From positions 1,137,501 through 1,201,500 of the forward strand of contig NZ_CP015039.1 in NCBI RefSeq assembly GCF_002079305.1: DNA of 64,000 nt, in the 5' to 3' direction. Every line of letters starts with the position of its first letter. The first letter of the stretch is position 1. The DNA is from Rhodovulum sp. P5. GTDB taxonomy: Bacteria > Pseudomonadota > Alphaproteobacteria > Rhodobacterales > Rhodobacteraceae. The position numbers were made by a program, and so were the translations under genes. Below are positions 41,934 through 50,300 of this stretch, piece after piece. The notes under the pieces were generated by a model. It was not told the origin of the DNA and did not search any database. It saw nothing but the letters and a program-made list of their open reading frames with translations.

Positions 41934-43027
41934 GCGGGTTCCTTCGCCTCCGTGGCTGGGGTTTGTGTCTTGTCCTGTCGGTATTCCGGAAAGGCGATCC
42001 ACGCCCGGCGCAGATCGGCCTCGGTCGGCTGGCCGCCGTTGTCATAGGTGGCCATCAGCGCCTGCCGCTGTCGAACGGCCAGCCCAAGCGATGGGCCGTA
42101 TAGATCGTGCAGGTCCTCGGCATAGTCATCGGCGGCATCGGACCGGCCCGCGGCCATGTCCGCGGCCGCCTCGCCGGCCAACCGCCCGGACAGGACGGCG
42201 GCCGCAATCCCTGCGCCGGTGATCGGATGGGTCAAACCCGCCGCATCGCCCGCCAGCAGAACCTCCACCGGCCCGATCCGGCCCACCGGCCCGACCATAC
42301 CGCCCACGGGGATCTTGCCCCCGGTCAGGCGGGTTGCCGTCTCCCCAACCCGCCCCTGCCGGACAAGCCGGGCATGAAGGTCTTCCAAAAGCGGCTTCAA
42401 CCGGTCCCGCGCATGGGGCACCACGCCAAGGCCCAGATTGGCCTCCTCCCCCCGCGGGAAAAGCCAGCCATAGCCCCCCTCGATATCGGCGCTGAGGAAG
42501 ATATCCGTCGCGTCATGGGGCGCCAGCAGCGGCACCGTGATCTGCCGCGCCTCGGCCAGAGCCCGATTGGGCAATCCGGCCAACCGCCCAACGGTGGAGC
42601 GCGGACCATCCGCCCCGATGACCACACGTGGCCGCATCGTCCGGTCGGCGACAACGACCGTTCCGTCAGGGTCGATCCCGTGCAGCGCCACCCCGGTCAT
42701 TACCTCAGCCCCGGCGGCAAGCGCGTCCTCCACCAACGCCGCGTCGAACCGCGCGCGGTCGATCATCACGCCACGGAAATCCGGCGTCCGAACTGGGGCG
42801 CCGGTGCCCAGACAGGTTTCCATCGCCGCGATCTCCTGCACGGCGGAGCGGGCGACGGCCGATGTTTCGCCGGCCAGCGCGGCGGGCACGAACTCGGCGC
42901 ATTGGACGGGACAGCCCGGTTCGGCACGGCGGTCCACCGCCAGAACCCGCGCGCCCGCCCGGGCCGCCGCCGCCGCGGCAGAGGCCCCGGCGGGCCCCAG
43001 CCCCACGATCAGAACATCGACGCTCAC
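41930..43027 (-). CDS. FAD-dependent oxidoreductase LipT-like (geranylgeranyl-reductase family)
   Basis: A 365-residue flavoprotein of the geranylgeranyl reductase/PHBH fold. It starts VDVLIVGLGPAGASAAAAA (FAD-binding) and has GADGPRSTVGRLAG and the second FAD motif LLAGDAAGLTHPITGAGI. CPVQCAEFVP at about residues 40-49 is a characteristic Cys-containing loop. The start is GTG 43027, sharing GTGA with the stop of the upstream radical SAM gene; a longer frame adds low-complexity residues. Between two lipoyl-synthase-like genes and before a lipoate ligase it fits LipT, a flavin oxidoreductase found with sHdr lipoate assembly. Its reaction is not known to me. Confidence 0.83.
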   Translation of the reverse strand: MSVDVLIVGLGPAGASAAAAAARAGARVLAVDRRAEPGCPVQCAEFVPAALAGETSAVARSAVQEIAAMETCLGTGAPVRTPDFRGVMIDRARFDAALVEDALAAGAEVMTGVALHGIDPDGTVVVADRTMRPRVVIGADGPRSTVGRLAGLPNRALAEARQITVPLLAPHDATDIFLSADIEGGYGWLFPRGEEANLGLGVVPHARDRLKPLLEDLHARLVRQGRVGETATRLTGGKIPVGGMVGPVGRIGPVEVLLAGDAAGLTHPITGAGIAAAVLSGRLAGEAAADMAAGRSDAADDYAEDLHDLYGPSLGLAVRQRQALMATYDNGGQPTEADLRRAWIAFPEYRQDKTQTPATEAKEPA

Positions 43028-44055
43028 GCCGCGCACCCCGCCTTGGCCCGCGCCTCCCCCAGCTTGATGGAACAGCAGGCATGGGCCTGTTCCCATTGCC
43101 GTCCGGTCAGCGCCGCCACGCCCACCGCGCCCTCCGCCGGGAAGGCGATCCCGTCCAGCCCCGCCATCACCGCATAGGCATCGGTGATCCGCTTGTGCAT
43201 GCCCGCGGGCCGCGCACAGCCCAGCAGAACGTCACGGTCGGCCAGCACCGCGCGGGAGTCCATGAAGATGCGGCCCACCTGATGGGCATCGGGCGTCACG
43301 AAGGTCCCCGGTTCCGCATAGAAAGGCATGACCACCACCAGCACCAGCGCCTTGGTCGGATAGCGCGCGACCATGTCCAGCGCCCGCGCCTCTCCAACAA
43401 TGCGCCCATAATGCAGACCGATGACGATATGGGGCGAGATCTCCATATCCGTCGCGGACAGCGCGGCCAGCGTGGCCTCGAAATCCTCGACGGGCCGGTC
43501 GAGGTGATAGACCTCACGGATCGTGTCGTCCGATCCGATCACGTCCATCATGGCGGTGTCGACGCCCGCCGATGACATCCGCTGTGCCCCGGCCTCATCC
43601 GTCAGGGCGGTGTGGATCGCGACGCGCAGATCGGGGAAGTCACGCTTCAGCCCCTCGATCACCGGATAGAAGCGGTCATAGTTAATCTCGTTGCGCCGGT
43701 TCGACCCGCCCGACAACAGGAACCCCTGCAAGCCCTGAAGGGCGATCAGATCGCGCACCTTCTGGTCCAGCACCTCGGGCTTTGTGGCGGGGATCATCGG
43801 CTCCAGGATCTTGGCCTTGCAGTGGTCGCAATCGAGCGCGCAGGCCCCCCCGGTGATCGAGAAGGCCGGGAAGGAATTGCGCCCGCATCCCTTGATGTCG
43901 GGCGTGTCGTATTCCTTGAAGGTGGGCGTGGCAAACCGGATCGGGCGGGCCTCCACGCGGGGCGCGTGGCGCTCCATTTCAGCCACCAATTCCGCGTCGA
44001 AGTCGGCATCTTCCAGCGCCTCGATGCGTTCTATGCGGCTCAGCCAGTCGCCCAT
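43024..44055 (-). CDS. Radical SAM lipoyl synthase-type protein (LipS1-like)
   Basis: A 343-residue radical SAM protein with C72-x3-C76-x2-C79 in CALDCDHCK. Further cysteines lie at Cys57 (KGCGRNSFP) and near the C-terminus (HACCSIKLGEARAKAGC), candidates for an auxiliary cluster. GFLLSGGSNRRNEINYDRF and SPHIVIGLHYGRIVGE are core barrel blocks. It overlaps the HDAC-like gene by 16 bases upstream and LipT by four downstream. In the two-enzyme LipS1/LipS2 route each radical SAM protein inserts one sulfur atom. Assignment as LipS1 follows the order lipS1-lipT-lipS2-ligase, which I recall from published sHdr clusters and should be confirmed. Confidence 0.83.
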   Translation of the reverse strand: MGDWLSRIERIEALEDADFDAELVAEMERHAPRVEARPIRFATPTFKEYDTPDIKGCGRNSFPAFSITGGACALDCDHCKAKILEPMIPATKPEVLDQKVRDLIALQGLQGFLLSGGSNRRNEINYDRFYPVIEGLKRDFPDLRVAIHTALTDEAGAQRMSSAGVDTAMMDVIGSDDTIREVYHLDRPVEDFEATLAALSATDMEISPHIVIGLHYGRIVGEARALDMVARYPTKALVLVVVMPFYAEPGTFVTPDAHQVGRIFMDSRAVLADRDVLLGCARPAGMHKRITDAYAVMAGLDGIAFPAEGAVGVAALTGRQWEQAHACCSIKLGEARAKAGCAA

Positions 44056-45176
44056 GTCTTGTCCTCCTCCAGCGGGTCGGCAGCGCGGACCGCCGCAATC
44101 AACTCTTCCACCTCGGGCCGCACCGGCCCGTCATTGCGGCCGTCTGCAATCGTGGTGAACCATTCCGGCGCGCGATCCTCTTCCTCGACCAGTTCGCAGT
44201 CGAGCGCGGCAAGCACCGCCTCGGCCTCGGTCGGCAACCGCTCGGGGATCGCCTGTCCCGACAGCCGCGCCCAAAGCCCCGCCCAGGATCGCCCCAGCGT
44301 CCACGGATTATACCCGCCACCGCCCAGCACCACGGCCGCGGGCGCCAGCGCGACAAGACGCTCTACCGCATCCCACATGCCGGTATTCGACAGCGCAAGC
44401 GAGGACAGCGGATCGCCCTTCAGCGCGTCCGCCCCAACCGTGATGACCACCGCATCCGGCGCAAAGCCCCGCGCCAGCGGAAACACCGCCCCGGCCATCA
44501 CCCGCGCGAACTCTGCATCGTTCAGGCGCGGCGGCACGGGCAGGTTGCAGGCCTGCCCCACCCGATCCTCCAGCGTCCCGGTAAAAGGCCAGCGCCCGGC
44601 CTCGTGCACCGAAATCGTCATCACGCGCGGGTCGTCGGCAAAGGCGGCCTCCACCCCGTCGCCGTGATGGGCATCCAGGTCGACATACAGAACCCGCCGC
44701 CGGCCCAGATCGAGCAGTTCCAGAATCGCGAAGACCGGATCGTTGAAGAAGCAGAAGCCGCTGGCCCGGTCGCGCCGCCCGTGATGGGTGCCGCCGCCGG
44801 GATGAAACGCAACCGCGCCCGCATGGGCCAGATCGGCGGCCAGCAGCGCGCCGCCGACCGACACCGCGGCCCGGTGATAGAGCCCGCGGAAGATCGGGTT
44901 CTCCATCGTGCCGATATGGTGGCGTTCGCGATCCTCGGGGCTGGCCCGCCCCGCGGCCTCTGCACGGCGGATCGCCTCGATATAGGCCGGGTCGTGAAAG
45001 CGTTCGAGATCGGCGCGGCTGGCAGGCAAGGCTTCGACGACGTGACGGTCCGGGCCGATCCAGCCGAGCGCGGAGCACAGCCGCTCGACCGTTCCCACAC
45101 GCGCAATCGCCAGCGGATGATTGCCGCTATAGCCGGTCTCGCGAAAGATCCCGGCGGTGATGAAATGCGCCGTCAT
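44040..45176 (-). CDS. Histone-deacetylase-family zinc amidohydrolase (AcuC-like)
   Basis: A 378-residue arginase/deacetylase-fold enzyme that cleaves acyl-lysine amides or similar amides. All key sites are intact: HPGGGTHHGRRDRASGFCFF (His131-His132 charge relay), YVDLDAHHGDGVE with zinc ligands Asp168 and His170, VGADALKGDPL with the third ligand, and catalytic Tyr in GGGGYNPW. The start at ATG 45176 gives the normal N-terminus; a GGAGG lies 13 bases upstream, rather far. It heads the lip operon and overlaps the LipS1-like gene by 16 bases, so a role in acyl- or lipoyl-lysine turnover on LbpA is attractive. AcuC-type protein deacetylation is the conservative reading. Confidence 0.88.
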   Translation of the reverse strand: MTAHFITAGIFRETGYSGNHPLAIARVGTVERLCSALGWIGPDRHVVEALPASRADLERFHDPAYIEAIRRAEAAGRASPEDRERHHIGTMENPIFRGLYHRAAVSVGGALLAADLAHAGAVAFHPGGGTHHGRRDRASGFCFFNDPVFAILELLDLGRRRVLYVDLDAHHGDGVEAAFADDPRVMTISVHEAGRWPFTGTLEDRVGQACNLPVPPRLNDAEFARVMAGAVFPLARGFAPDAVVITVGADALKGDPLSSLALSNTGMWDAVERLVALAPAAVVLGGGGYNPWTLGRSWAGLWARLSGQAIPERLPTEAEAVLAALDCELVEEEDRAPEWFTTIADGRNDGPVRPEVEELIAAVRAADPLEEDKTWATG

Positions 45177-45233
45177 CGGCTGAAAGTGCCTCCCCCCTGA
45201 GCGCCCCGGTCCTCCCACCGGGGTTCGCACTAC

Positions 45234-45255
45234 GATATTCATGAAATAAGATATG
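45234..45255. promoter_or_regulatory. AT-rich patch ahead of the lip operon
   Basis: The 22-base stretch starts GATATTCATGAAAT and ends AAGATATG. It has a TTCATGAA palindrome flanked by two GATAT units, 58 bases upstream of the HDAC-like start. It shares ATTCAT with the large inverted repeat ahead of the dsrE-shdr operon, so a common regulator is conceivable. Confidence 0.4.
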
Positions 45256-45433
45256 ACAAGAACTTCCGTCGCCATGCCGCAGCGATGAAGCCCCCGCCCC
45301 GGCCGCAAAGGCCCGCTTGCAGGCGTATTTCCGACGCGCGAGCCCCGCCCGGGGCCGCCCTGATCTCCTCGCCAAAAGCGCTCAACGAGTCGCGACGATG
45401 ACCCGATTACGAGCCGGTCGGCCGGCGATTGCG

Positions 45434-45937
45434 TCAGTCGCGCTCCTCATTCGGGAACACACATCCGGCCGAACCACCCGCCAGCAGGGCCGCCAGAACA
45501 TCCGCCATGACCTTTGCCTGCGATGCAGAGGTCACGCCGCCCACGCCCACCCATGTGCCAAGCCGCCACCAGACACCCGGCGCCCAGCCGCGAGACAAGG
45601 GCTGCGTCAGCCGGATCGTGAATCCGTTGGAGGGTTTCAGCGCGAACATGCCCCGTTCGATCCCGGCGATCCGGTCAAGCGGCGCAATCGGCCGCCCGGT
45701 GCTGTCGAAAAGGCCGTCGGCACGCAGGATAAGGGCCTTCGCCGTGGCGCGACGCATTGCCTCGGTCAGCGCCAGCGTTGCGGCCCCAAGGACCAGCAGG
45801 AACATCCGCCAGCCCCATGCCTGCGGCGGCTCCAGAAGTGCGATGTAGAACAGCAAAGCGGCCAGAAAGGCCAGCGCCACAAGCCCGATCACGCGGCGCA
45901 GCGGCGAAACACCAAGAATCGCGAGTTCCTCCGACAT
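45434..45937 (-). CDS. Two-helix membrane protein of unknown function
   Basis: A 167-residue protein with two adjacent membrane helices (about residues 13-31 and 39-57) and then a cytoplasmic domain of about 100 residues. The domain begins ALILRADGLFDSTGRPIAPLDRIAGIERG, a pattern resembling bacterial PH-like membrane proteins. ATG 45937 follows a GGGGGAC-type ribosome site; the longer frame upstream encodes Arg-rich residues. It is separated from the lip operon by 257 bases and is probably independent. No catalytic motif is visible. Confidence 0.7.
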   Translation of the reverse strand: MSEELAILGVSPLRRVIGLVALAFLAALLFYIALLEPPQAWGWRMFLLVLGAATLALTEAMRRATAKALILRADGLFDSTGRPIAPLDRIAGIERGMFALKPSNGFTIRLTQPLSRGWAPGVWWRLGTWVGVGGVTSASQAKVMADVLAALLAGGSAGCVFPNEERD

Positions 45938-46155
45938 CTTTGTCCCCCATGCGAATCGAGCCCGTCTCTGGCGCCCAGTGCCGCAGGGCTCCCGGCGAGA
46001 GGGCGCAATGCTCGCGTGAATGTTAAGCGAAACCCGCTCCGTCAAGCTGTAAGATCAGGACGCGGCGAAAAATCACCTTGCCCGAAACGCCGAAGTTGCC
46101 ATGTTGGTTGGGAAGCCAAGCTCGTATTGGTGGACAGGACCTAAGAAGGTGGATC

Positions 46156-46497
46156 ATGACTAACAAACTTTCTGACGACAAGTACCCGCTCTCGAACATG
46201 CTCAACTTGCCGCTGCTCAGCAGCCGTAAGACCGACGTCCAGCTGAAGACGGACGATGCGACCCCGCTGTCCAGCCAGATGAACTGGCCGCTGCTCGACT
46301 ACACCCTGGGTGAAGGCCGCGTCGAACTGATGACCGACAGCCCCACCGTTTTCTCCAGCCGCATGGGCTGGCCGCTGCTCAGCGACAAGCCGACCATGTT
46401 CGACACCGAGCTTCCCGGCTCCGAATCCAAGTCGAGCGGCGAAAGCCCGTTCGGCAAGTTCATGCGCGGCATCATGTCGGGCGAAGTCCAGAAGTAA
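46156..46497 (+). CDS. Small protein with three degenerate internal repeats
   Basis: I do not recognise this 113-residue protein. A repeated core is visible three times: PLSNMLNLPLLS (11-22), PLSSQMNWPLLD (37-48) and VFSSRMGWPLLS (65-76), spaced by 26 and 28 residues. Two copies are preceded by matching segments, DVQLKTDDAT and RVELMTDSPT. The C-terminus is Ser/Gly/Lys-rich. There is no signal peptide, and no cysteine anywhere. A ribosome site AAGGTGG precedes ATG 46156, and a textbook terminator follows. It is a single-gene transcript, next to a TetR regulator on the other strand. Codon use is like its neighbours. Confidence 0.7.
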   Translation: MTNKLSDDKYPLSNMLNLPLLSSRKTDVQLKTDDATPLSSQMNWPLLDYTLGEGRVELMTDSPTVFSSRMGWPLLSDKPTMFDTELPGSESKSSGESPFGKFMRGIMSGEVQK

Positions 46498-46524
46498 TCT
46501 TCCGGCCTTTTGTCCAGTCAAGGA

Positions 46525-46558
46525 GCGCCTGCCGGTTTTGGCGGGCGTTTCTCTTTTT
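46525..46558 (+). terminator. Rho-independent terminator
   Basis: A 9-bp stem with two G-U type pairs, GCGCCTGCC against GGCGGGCGT, followed by TTCTCTTTTT. It lies 28 bases after the repeat-protein stop and is the clearest intrinsic terminator in the window. The T-run is well placed only for the plus strand. Confidence 0.88.
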
Positions 46559-46584
46559 GGGGCATAGGTGTCGGCGGCCTCGGA

Positions 46585-47172
46585 TCAGGCGCCGACCGAT
46601 TGGCGGACCATCGCCCAATAGACGTCGCCGACCCTTTCCCGGCTCAACCGTCCCTCGTCCCGATACCACGTGGTCACGCCCGTCAGCATTGCGATAAGGG
46701 CAAGCGTCGCAAGCTTGCTGTCCGGCAGCGCGAAGACCCCGGCCGCCTGCCCTGCGCGAAGGATGTCTTCCAGCACCTTTTCATAGCGTTTCCGCAAGGC
46801 CTCGACCTCTGCGAAGTTCCCCGGCTCCAGATTTCGTAACTCCATATAGGCGATGAAGACCGCGTCGGGACGTTCAAGGTGATAGCGGATGTGGAAGCGC
46901 GTGAAGCTTTCCAGTTGCGCAAGCGGCCCGGCGCCCTTGGGCTCATCCTCCCAAGCGGCCAGAAGACCCGTCAGATGCGCCGTCATCAGGTCGACAAGCA
47001 GCCCCTGCTTGTCGGGGATGTAGTTGTAAAGCGCGCCGGCCTGAACGCCCACCTCCGCCGCGATCTGCCGCATGGAAACCGCCGCATAGCCATGTTGCGC
47101 GAACAGCCTTTGGGCCACCGCGCGCAGCCGGGGGCCGGTGATTTCGGAGTGAGACCCGGATGTGCGTGCCAT
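46585..47172 (-). CDS. TetR/AcrR-family transcriptional regulator
   Basis: A 195-residue repressor-type regulator. The N-terminal helix-turn-helix reads LRAVAQRLFAQHGYAAVSMR followed by QIAAEVGVQAGALYNYIPDK, the normal TetR signature. The ligand-binding domain (from about residue 75) holds FHIRYHLERPDAVFIAYMELRNLEP, resembling the acyl-CoA-responsive group. A 14-base palindrome lies 16 bases ahead of its start, so autoregulation is likely. The adjacent genes do not reveal a target; the acylase gene downstream (152 bases) is on the same strand and could be under the same promoter. Confidence 0.9.
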   Translation of the reverse strand: MARTSGSHSEITGPRLRAVAQRLFAQHGYAAVSMRQIAAEVGVQAGALYNYIPDKQGLLVDLMTAHLTGLLAAWEDEPKGAGPLAQLESFTRFHIRYHLERPDAVFIAYMELRNLEPGNFAEVEALRKRYEKVLEDILRAGQAAGVFALPDSKLATLALIAMLTGVTTWYRDEGRLSRERVGDVYWAMVRQSVGA

Positions 47173-47188
47173 GATATCGGATCCTATG

Positions 47189-47202
47189 TGAACGCACGTT
47201 CA
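47189..47202. promoter_or_regulatory. Palindromic operator candidate for the TetR regulator
   Basis: TGAACGCACGTTCA is a perfect 6-2-6 palindrome located 17-30 bases upstream of the TetR start codon, within the expected promoter. The pattern resembles TGAACG-type boxes bound by many TetR regulators of lipid or acyl-CoA genes. Confidence 0.65.
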
Positions 47203-47324
47203 ATTCAATCAAATGCGGTCAGGGCATCGCAAATATCCGCATGCGCCGGACATCCAAGCCGTCGATTGCATCGTTCCTGTCCCAGGTTCGACTGTTCGTG
47301 CCGATGTGACCGGCAGGGGCTGCG

Positions 47325-49730
47325 CTATTGCCGTTTCGGCGTCAGCCGCAAGACGGTCGGAAAGGCTGCGTCACTTGCCGGGGTCAGGTCCATCGGAACA
47401 TACTCGCCCCGGTGCCAGATACGCCAGAGATCGCGATAGTGGCGCGACAGCGGGTGACCGGACTGTCCGGTTGAGATCACGAAAAGCGATCTGTCGGGAT
47501 CGCCCATGTCATAGATGGCGCGATAACCCGACCCGTGCACATCGCGAAACGGGGCTGCCGGCTTGCCGCTCGTGCGTCCGCGCTTCAGGGTATGGTCCCC
47601 GCCATCGGCAGCGTGCCGGATGTTGACCAACGGACCAAGCCCCGGCACCTGGCCCAAGACCGTATGGTCATGCGTGGCGATGTGGTCATCCCCCCAGCGC
47701 AACGCCTCGACCTGTGCCCCCGATGTAACGTCAAGCCCGTCAAGCACGGCCCTGAGCGCGCGCGTCGCCATATCGGCGCAGGTTTCCGCCACCGGCGTCG
47801 AGATGTCGTCACACCAGATGGCAGCCCCGTCGGTGTCCGAGAACACCCGCTGCAGGAAATCGATCCGCGGATGGGTGAAGCCCTCGATATCGGGCCCAAG
47901 TTCGTCTTGCGTCAGATCGATCTGCAACTGGCGCAACAGGGCGGCATAAATCAGGGGTTCGGGGCGGTCCGCCCGCATCCGGCCATCCCATTCCCGCAAC
48001 ATGCCTACAACGCGCTGAAGACGCGGATCGTCGGCTCTGATGGCCTTCAGCACAGCCGGCAGGACGGTGCGCACCGGAGGGCTGACCGTATCGCCCTGAA
48101 GCGCCTTCATGCTCTGGCGGTCATGCAGGTCGCGTGCCCCAAGCGCCTCGGCCAGACGGTGAATGCGCTGGGTGTCGCCCCAATCGAAGGACACATGCTG
48201 CGGAAACGGCCGATCGGCGGTCTTGTTGTTGGTGTTCCCGATGACCCCGGAGACGGGGTCGACCACCCGGGGGCTGTCGGCATAGGGCAGGTAACCGTCC
48301 CAACGGTTCGCGGCAATCCAGCCCCGGGACGGCATCCGGCCCAGCGTTTCGTGCCCCGGGCCGCGCCGCGGCATGCGGCCGACCACCTGAAGCGCGATAT
48401 GGTCAGGGTCCGCAAGGCTCAGGTTCATCGCGGGCGTCACGAAATCGCGCATGGCCTCAATGGCGCTCTCCACGGTCCCCGCCTGAAGCAGACGGTGAAC
48501 GGCGCTCATCGTCCGGTCTTCCCGGTCGAACAGCGTGCGGGCAATCGCAACGACATGGCCCGGCGGCGTGATGGTCGAGAAATCGTAGTAGCGATCAGGC
48601 AGAATCGGCCCGTTCTCCGACCAGTGCAGTTCGATATCGACCGGATCGCCACCGCGGACGTGCAGCCGTGCAGCCTCTACCCGCAGCGGCCTGTATCCCG
48701 AAGGGGTCAGAACCTCGGTCGCATCGTCCGGGTTCAGACGCTCCAGATACACGTCCTGATCATCCATGTTCGCAGCCGTGATGCCCCAGGCGAGCGTGGC
48801 CTTCCGCCCCGAGAGCACCGCGGGAAGCCCCGGAATCGTCGCGCCGATCACATCGCCGCCCGAAAGGCCAAGCCGCGCCAGATACCAGATGCTTGGCGCG
48901 GAATAATCCAGGTGCGGATCATTGGCGAGGAGCGAGGCACCAGTCACAGACCGCGATGGCCCCACGGCCCAAGCGTTGGACGACCAGTCCCGGCCAAGCC
49001 CCGGCAGCCAGAGGTCGCCGTGGGTCGCGACGCCATTCCCAAGCGTCTGATCGAGCCAGGCCAGATCCGGTATCGCGACGATGGCGCCGTGGGGATCATC
49101 GGGCAGGATGTCGGCCAGCCGCTCAGGGCCCACGCGACGGGCCACACGGGCACGCAAGACCTCCCGGTCGACATGGGAGGCAAGCTGGAGCGCGAGCAGC
49201 TTCATCAGGGCAAGGCTGTCGGCAGGTTCCCAAATTTCCAGTTCGGTCGGGAACAGCAGGAATTCCGGCGCTGCTGCACCAAACCCCCGGTGCGTTTCGA
49301 TATAGGCGTTCACCCCGGCCGCATAGGCATCCAGCCAGTCCAGCGTAAGGGGTTCCTGAACGGCCAAAGACGCCCGGGCGGCGCCATGCAGGTCCATGCG
49401 ACGCAGGAGTTCATCGGCCCGCAGCGCCTTTGCGCCGACAAGTTCGGACAAACGGCCCTGAGACAGCCTGCGCAAGACCTCCATCTGCCACATCCGGTCC
49501 TGGGCATGAGCATAGCCAAGGCCGTAGAAGACCGACGCATCGCGATCCGCATAGATGTGCGGGATGGCATTTTCGGTGCGGGCAATCGTGACCTCTGACG
49601 GCAGGCCCGAGACGGGAACCACGCCGTCATAATCGGGCAGCGAGCGTCCCACCAACAGGATCGCACCGATGGAAAACGCCACCGCGCTGACCGCGGCCCC
49701 GATTGCCACTGCCCTGATTTCCCGCCTCAC
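47325..49730 (-). CDS. Penicillin acylase-family N-terminal nucleophile hydrolase
   Basis: An Ntn hydrolase of 801 residues related to penicillin G acylase and N-acyl-homoserine-lactone acylases. I chose GTG 49730 because AAGGTGG lies six bases upstream and the product then opens with a membrane anchor or signal (AVAIGAAVSAVAFSIGAILLV, residues 7-27). The alpha chain contains GYAHAQDRMWQMEVLRRL. Self-cleavage exposes Ser251 in GRDWSSNAWAVGPSRS, the nucleophile, and later ANDPHLDYSAPSIWY and GITAANMDDQDVYLE are conserved. A periplasmic location is expected. Natural substrates could be acyl-homoserine lactones, acylated peptides or other amides; sequence does not decide. Confidence 0.9.
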   Translation of the reverse strand: MRREIRAVAIGAAVSAVAFSIGAILLVGRSLPDYDGVVPVSGLPSEVTIARTENAIPHIYADRDASVFYGLGYAHAQDRMWQMEVLRRLSQGRLSELVGAKALRADELLRRMDLHGAARASLAVQEPLTLDWLDAYAAGVNAYIETHRGFGAAAPEFLLFPTELEIWEPADSLALMKLLALQLASHVDREVLRARVARRVGPERLADILPDDPHGAIVAIPDLAWLDQTLGNGVATHGDLWLPGLGRDWSSNAWAVGPSRSVTGASLLANDPHLDYSAPSIWYLARLGLSGGDVIGATIPGLPAVLSGRKATLAWGITAANMDDQDVYLERLNPDDATEVLTPSGYRPLRVEAARLHVRGGDPVDIELHWSENGPILPDRYYDFSTITPPGHVVAIARTLFDREDRTMSAVHRLLQAGTVESAIEAMRDFVTPAMNLSLADPDHIALQVVGRMPRRGPGHETLGRMPSRGWIAANRWDGYLPYADSPRVVDPVSGVIGNTNNKTADRPFPQHVSFDWGDTQRIHRLAEALGARDLHDRQSMKALQGDTVSPPVRTVLPAVLKAIRADDPRLQRVVGMLREWDGRMRADRPEPLIYAALLRQLQIDLTQDELGPDIEGFTHPRIDFLQRVFSDTDGAAIWCDDISTPVAETCADMATRALRAVLDGLDVTSGAQVEALRWGDDHIATHDHTVLGQVPGLGPLVNIRHAADGGDHTLKRGRTSGKPAAPFRDVHGSGYRAIYDMGDPDRSLFVISTGQSGHPLSRHYRDLWRIWHRGEYVPMDLTPASDAAFPTVLRLTPKRQ

Positions 49731-50300
49731 CGCGATCCACCTTCCAAACGAAGCGCGTCGTTCCCCCCGGAAGCATGGGTCGATGGGGGACCCTCTTCCA
49801 TTGATGCAGATCAACGTCTCGCCTACAAAATCGGGTTGCCGGGCGCGCCTTCCGGAATTCCCGACCGGGACGGAACCACCCCATCTGCAAGGTCACAACC
49901 GGAACGGGACGTCGCCCCAACCGGCGTGGTCCGTGGCCCTCGGGCCGGGGCCGTCGGACAGACGGCGGGCAGGTCCCGATTCCCCAAAGCAGGGCAAGGC
50001 CGGTGCCCCGGCGGGCAGGCTCTGGGGCGCGGCACACCGCTGTGACAGAGCCGCGCCCGGTCAGGCGGCCTTTGCAGAATTGCAACAGACTGAAGATTCG
50101 GTGCGCCCGCCCCGGTGCCCGCAGTGACATCTTGTGGCGCGGGCGCAGCCCGCGACGACATCTAGAAACAGGTTAACAAATCCCTAAAGTGCCTTGGAAT
50201 AAATGTGTTTTCGCGAATTCACACTTGTGCTACCTTACCTTAACCAGATCGCCCACGAACAAAGAACCGGGCGGCAAGAGGCAGTGAAAAGGCTATCGAC
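49731..50300. other. Long non-coding stretch between acylase and carboxypeptidase genes
   Basis: 570 bases without a supported gene; it contains divergent promoters. The only structure I noticed is a small hairpin, CGCGGGC-GCA-GCCCGCG, at 50138-50154. The last 130 bases (50160-50290) are clearly AT-richer and likely hold the promoter and leader of the carboxypeptidase gene. Confidence 0.45.

Noticed and set aside
40656..44055. Biotin synthase or canonical LipA
   Set aside because: Both radical SAM proteins belong to the wider group, but there are no bio genes, and neither shows the LipA N-terminal CX4CX5C pattern; the pairing with LipT and ligase favours LipS1/LipS2.
45177..45433. A regulator gene for the sulfur cluster upstream of the lip operon
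   Set aside because: No open frame with a helix-turn-helix exists there; only an AT-rich patch is seen.
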